NCBI GenBank assembly: GCA_027024625.1
Contig: JALVRY010000488.1
Span: 1-8,039 of the forward strand
Source: Thiotrichaceae bacterium
GTDB lineage: Bacteria > Pseudomonadota > Gammaproteobacteria > Thiotrichales > Thiotrichaceae
Direction of reading: 5' to 3'
DNA length: 8,039 nt
The notes beneath the pieces are model-generated. The model had not been told where the DNA came from. It saw nothing but the letters and a program-made list of their open reading frames with translations, and made no database searches. The translations under genes and the position numbers were made by a program. Positions 5,840-8,039 of the stretch are shown piece by piece. Within the stretch, counting starts at the first letter, position 1; every line of letters starts with the position of its first letter.

Positions 5840-6688
5840 TTATTTTTTGATTTCTAAAGCCTGCTTATAAAGTGTATTTTTGGCTTTCCCTGTTATTTTA
5901 GCGGCTAAGCCTGCGGCTTGTTTCACAGGTAATTCATCCACCAATATTTTTAATAATTTATGCGTGGAAATATCATTTTCATCGTCACTATTTTCAACGA
6001 TATAGCCCTGTAAAACCAGTACAAATTCACCTTTTTGTCGTACAGGCTTATCAACAATCCAATCACATAACTGCTCTAAAGTCCCGCGAAAAATATCTTC
6101 ATAGAGTTTTGTTAGCTCCCTAGCCAGTACGACCTCACGACTTTTACCATAAATTTCACAAATATCATTCACACTATTGACGATGCGATGGCTGGACTCA
6201 TAGTAAACCTGTGTACGTTTTTCCTGTTTGTTTTGCTCTAAAAGCATTCGCCTTGCTGATGGTTTGGAGGGCAAGAACCCCTCAAAGGTAAAGCGTTCGG
6301 TTGGCAGGCCTGCAATAGAGAGTGCGGTGATAATGGCAGAAGCTCCGGGAATTGGGCTGATTGTATATCCTTGTTTGCTGACCTCTTTTACCATGCGATA
6401 ACCTGGATCACTAATCAATGGTGTTCCTGCATCACTGACAAGGGCTATGTTTTTTCCTTGGTTTAATAGCTGGATAATATCTTGAGTTTTTTCAGCCTCG
6501 TTGTGTTCATGTAGGCTATATAATTTTTGTTGAATGCCATAATGCGTTAAGAGTTTGCGAGTATTTCGGGTATCTTCTGCAAAAATAATATCGACTTCAT
6601 TTAGCGTATCCAAGGCGCGTTTAGAAATATCACCAAGGTTGCCGATGGGCGTTGCGACAATGTAAATTGTTCCTTGTGTTGTAGTCAT
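5840..6688 (-). CDS. rsmI: RsmI, 16S rRNA 2'-O-methyltransferase for C1402 (282 aa)
   Basis: RsmI uses SAM to methylate the 2'-hydroxyl of C1402 in the 16S rRNA decoding centre, acting on the 30S subunit in the cytoplasm. It belongs to the tetrapyrrole-methylase fold. The family motifs are all visible: VATPIGNLGD (11-20), AEDTR (37-41), SDAGTP (85-90) with ISDPG after it, PIPGASA (113-119), FEGFLP (135-140), YESSHRI (163-169) and ARELTK (189-194). Length is normal (about 280). It is the first gene of the minus-strand operon, and AGGAA lies about 12 nt before the ATG. The divergent lpoA neighbour is the standard gammaproteobacterial arrangement (yraL-yraM). The DUF4178 genes directly downstream are not standard in E. 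coli. Confidence 0.97.
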   Translation of the reverse strand: MTTTQGTIYIVATPIGNLGDISKRALDTLNEVDIIFAEDTRNTRKLLTHYGIQQKLYSLHEHNEAEKTQDIIQLLNQGKNIALVSDAGTPLISDPGYRMVKEVSKQGYTISPIPGASAIITALSIAGLPTERFTFEGFLPSKPSARRMLLEQNKQEKRTQVYYESSHRIVNSVNDICEIYGKSREVVLARELTKLYEDIFRGTLEQLCDWIVDKPVRQKGEFVLVLQGYIVENSDDENDISTHKLLKILVDELPVKQAAGLAAKITGKAKNTLYKQALEIKK

Positions 6689-6700
6689 AATGTGTGAATA

Positions 6701-6741
6701 TTCCTAAAATAAAATTACGATTATGTCAAAAAACAATTATA
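6701..6741 (-). promoter_or_regulatory. Candidate rsmI operon promoter region
   Basis: The minus strand has a perfect TTGACA (6724-6729), but its 17-nt-spaced -10 (TAGGAA, 6701-6706) is poor and would leave almost no leader. Alternatively, TATAAT also reads on the minus strand (6736-6741) and would give a sensible leader of about 40 nt, but it lacks a good -35. Either choice interlocks with the lpoA promoter, so the two directions may compete. Confidence 0.35.
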
Positions 6742-6743
6742 AT
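6715..6743 (+). promoter_or_regulatory. Candidate lpoA promoter
   Basis: A perfect -10 hexamer TATAAT (6738-6743) lies 17 nt after TTACGA (6715-6720), a weak -35. Initiation near 6750 gives a leader of about 80 nt before lpoA. Confidence 0.6.
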
Positions 6744-6769
6744 CGGTCAGAACTGCTTTTAGCTGTTGC

Positions 6770-6795
6770 CTGAATTCGTGAAGTCACGGATTCAG
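6770..6795 (+). promoter_or_regulatory. Hairpin in the lpoA leader
   Basis: CTGAATTCGTG (6770-6780) and CACGGATTCAG (6785-6795) pair over 11 positions, ten Watson-Crick and one U-G in the plus-strand RNA, with an AAGT loop. It lies between the proposed start site and the lpoA ATG. No T-run follows it, so it is not a simple terminator. It may be an operator, an mRNA-stability element or a protein site. Confidence 0.6.
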
Positions 6796-6831
6796 ATGTA
6801 CTTTGATAATATCAATAATAAGATAAATGCC

Positions 6832-8039
6832 ATGAAAAATACGCTAATTACCTTTTTGTTTTCTGTACTACTCATTAGTCTCTCTGCTTGTTCCGTTGTG
6901 CCGATAGGCTCATCTGGCGGATCATCCTCTGTAGAAAGCTCTGCGGTTGAGAGTTCATCTGCCGAGGTACAACATGCTAATGCATTACTGAGGCAAGGTA
7001 AAAAATTAGAAGCAGCAAGTGCCTACTACAAGGCATCGCATAATCAGGCATCGCCTCAGCGTGAGAGATTAGTTTTACAAGCCGCAGAAATTGCAACCTA
7101 CGTAAAAGATAAATCTTTGGCGAAGTATTACTTATCAAAGGTGAACCCAGCTCGACTTTCTGGTGAAAACAGGGCAAGACGTTCTTATGTGCTTGCTTTA
7201 ACTGCATTAATTGATAACAACTATCAAGCGGCCTTAAACTTATTACCAAAGCAGCAAGGTGGTATTTCTACAGGGCTTTGGAATAAGATTCATAGAATAC
7301 GTCAGCAAATTTTAGCACAAGGGCATGGAGCTAAAGGTGGAGCAACGCAGCATCATGCTGTTTTGCCACAAACAACAAACAAGGTGGCGGTATTGCTACC
7401 GTTGTCTGGAAAGCTAGGCTCTCTTGGGAATGTTATCCTAAGTGGTATTAAATCGACCAATCAATCACTAGGCTCAAGTACAGATATCAAAACTTATGAT
7501 GTAGCAAAGTCTGATATTATTACACAGTATAAAAAAGCCGTTGATGAAGGGGCTGATGTTATTATAGGCCCTCTTGATAAGCGAAAATTATCAACATTAG
7601 TTCATCAACAGCCACAACTGGCTCGCCCTGTGATTAGTCTTAATCATCTCAATGCAGGTCAAGGCAGTGCTCCTGCTGCATTGTACCAGTTTGGTTTAGC
7701 CCCAGAAGATGAGGCGCGTCAAATCGCTGGTTTTGCAGCTTCTCGTGGTTTGCGTCGTGCTGCTGTATTGTTTCCAGATTCGCAGTGGGGGCAACGCTTA
7801 TCGGATGCATTCAAACAAATGTATGCATCGCAAGGGGGGCAAATTGTTGCTGAGGCGGCATATCCAAATAAAGCATCGAGTTATAGAGCGCAGGTTAATC
7901 AAGTGCTTATGGCGGGTGCAGATAATATTGATATGATATTCCTTGCGGCATCGCCAACGCAGGCAAGAATGATTCGTCCGATGATTCAGCACTTACACGG
8001 TGAAGCTATCCCCGTTTATGCAACATCACATATTTATTC
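6832..8039 (+). CDS. lpoA: LpoA, outer-membrane lipoprotein activator of PBP1a (partial, 402 codons to window edge)
   Basis: LpoA is an outer-membrane lipoprotein that reaches through the periplasm to stimulate a class A penicillin-binding protein (PBP1a). The frame is open from ATG 6832-6834 to the right edge without a stop, so the 3' end is missing. It begins MKNTLITFLFSVLLISLSAC, a lipoprotein signal with lipobox LSAC and Cys20 as the lipidated residue. A Ser/Gly/Glu-rich linker (about 26-45) and a helical TPR-like region (about 46-165, with 'ANALLRQGKKLEAASAYYKAS') follow. From about residue 184 comes a type I periplasmic-binding-protein-like domain: KVAVLLPLSGKLGSLGNVILSGI, then DEGADVIIGPL and AAVLFPDSQWGQRLSDAF. 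The N-terminal part is clearly shorter than in E. coli, where the second domain starts near residue 256. The Shine-Dalgarno before the ATG is weak (AAGA). Divergence from rsmI supports the assignment. Confidence 0.93.
   Translation, partial: MKNTLITFLFSVLLISLSACSVVPIGSSGGSSSVESSAVESSSAEVQHANALLRQGKKLEAASAYYKASHNQASPQRERLVLQAAEIATYVKDKSLAKYYLSKVNPARLSGENRARRSYVLALTALIDNNYQAALNLLPKQQGGISTGLWNKIHRIRQQILAQGHGAKGGATQHHAVLPQTTNKVAVLLPLSGKLGSLGNVILSGIKSTNQSLGSSTDIKTYDVAKSDIITQYKKAVDEGADVIIGPLDKRKLSTLVHQQPQLARPVISLNHLNAGQGSAPAALYQFGLAPEDEARQIAGFAASRGLRRAAVLFPDSQWGQRLSDAFKQMYASQGGQIVAEAAYPNKASSYRAQVNQVLMAGADNIDMIFLAASPTQARMIRPMIQHLHGEAIPVYATSHIY

Noticed and set aside
6977..7992. Three short open frames overlapping lpoA
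   Set aside because: The lpoA frame is continuous with a lipobox and two recognisable domains, so the others are shadows.

Overview
The window looks like chromosomal DNA from an AT-rich gammaproteobacterium. Two things support this. recA is followed by recX, and rsmI (yraL) is divergent from lpoA (yraM). LpoA, the outer-membrane lipoprotein activator of a class A penicillin-binding protein, is a gammaproteobacterial family. Base composition looks even across the window, and I cannot name the genus. A Thiotrichales-like or similar free-living lineage is only a guess.

Layout, left to right. Positions 20-1573 carry recX and recA, both on the minus strand, separated by a perfect 17-bp inverted repeat that should act as a partial terminator. 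Positions 1574-2008 are the recA upstream region. It holds a promoter candidate with a small palindrome over its -35 element. Further upstream lies a 162-bp, almost fully palindromic, MITE-like element (1793-1954), followed by a fragment of a second copy that ends eight bases from the next gene. Positions 2009-6688 are a tightly packed minus-strand operon. Read in transcription order it encodes RsmI, a short zinc-ribbon/DUF4178 protein, a long zinc-ribbon/DUF4178 protein with two membrane segments, a 61-residue Gly/Tyr-rich membrane-anchored peptide, a short DUF350 membrane protein, and a membrane-embedded spermidine-synthase-like enzyme. Gaps are 2 nt, two ATGA overlaps, 30 nt and 9 nt. Positions 6689-6831 are a divergent regulatory region with a good sigma70-type promoter for lpoA and an 11-bp hairpin in its presumed leader. 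lpoA starts at 6832 and runs off the right edge after 402 codons.

Functionally, recA/recX is the recombination and SOS module: RecX restrains RecA filaments and is made in smaller amounts through terminator read-through. rsmI modifies 16S rRNA, and lpoA serves peptidoglycan synthesis. The most interesting block is the five-gene set DUF4178 - DUF4178 - small Gly-rich protein - DUF350 - membrane SpeE-like protein. This is a recurrent but experimentally poorly understood association. It suggests a membrane-based pathway that uses decarboxylated S-adenosylmethionine or a related SAM chemistry, but no S-adenosylmethionine decarboxylase gene (speD) is present in the window.
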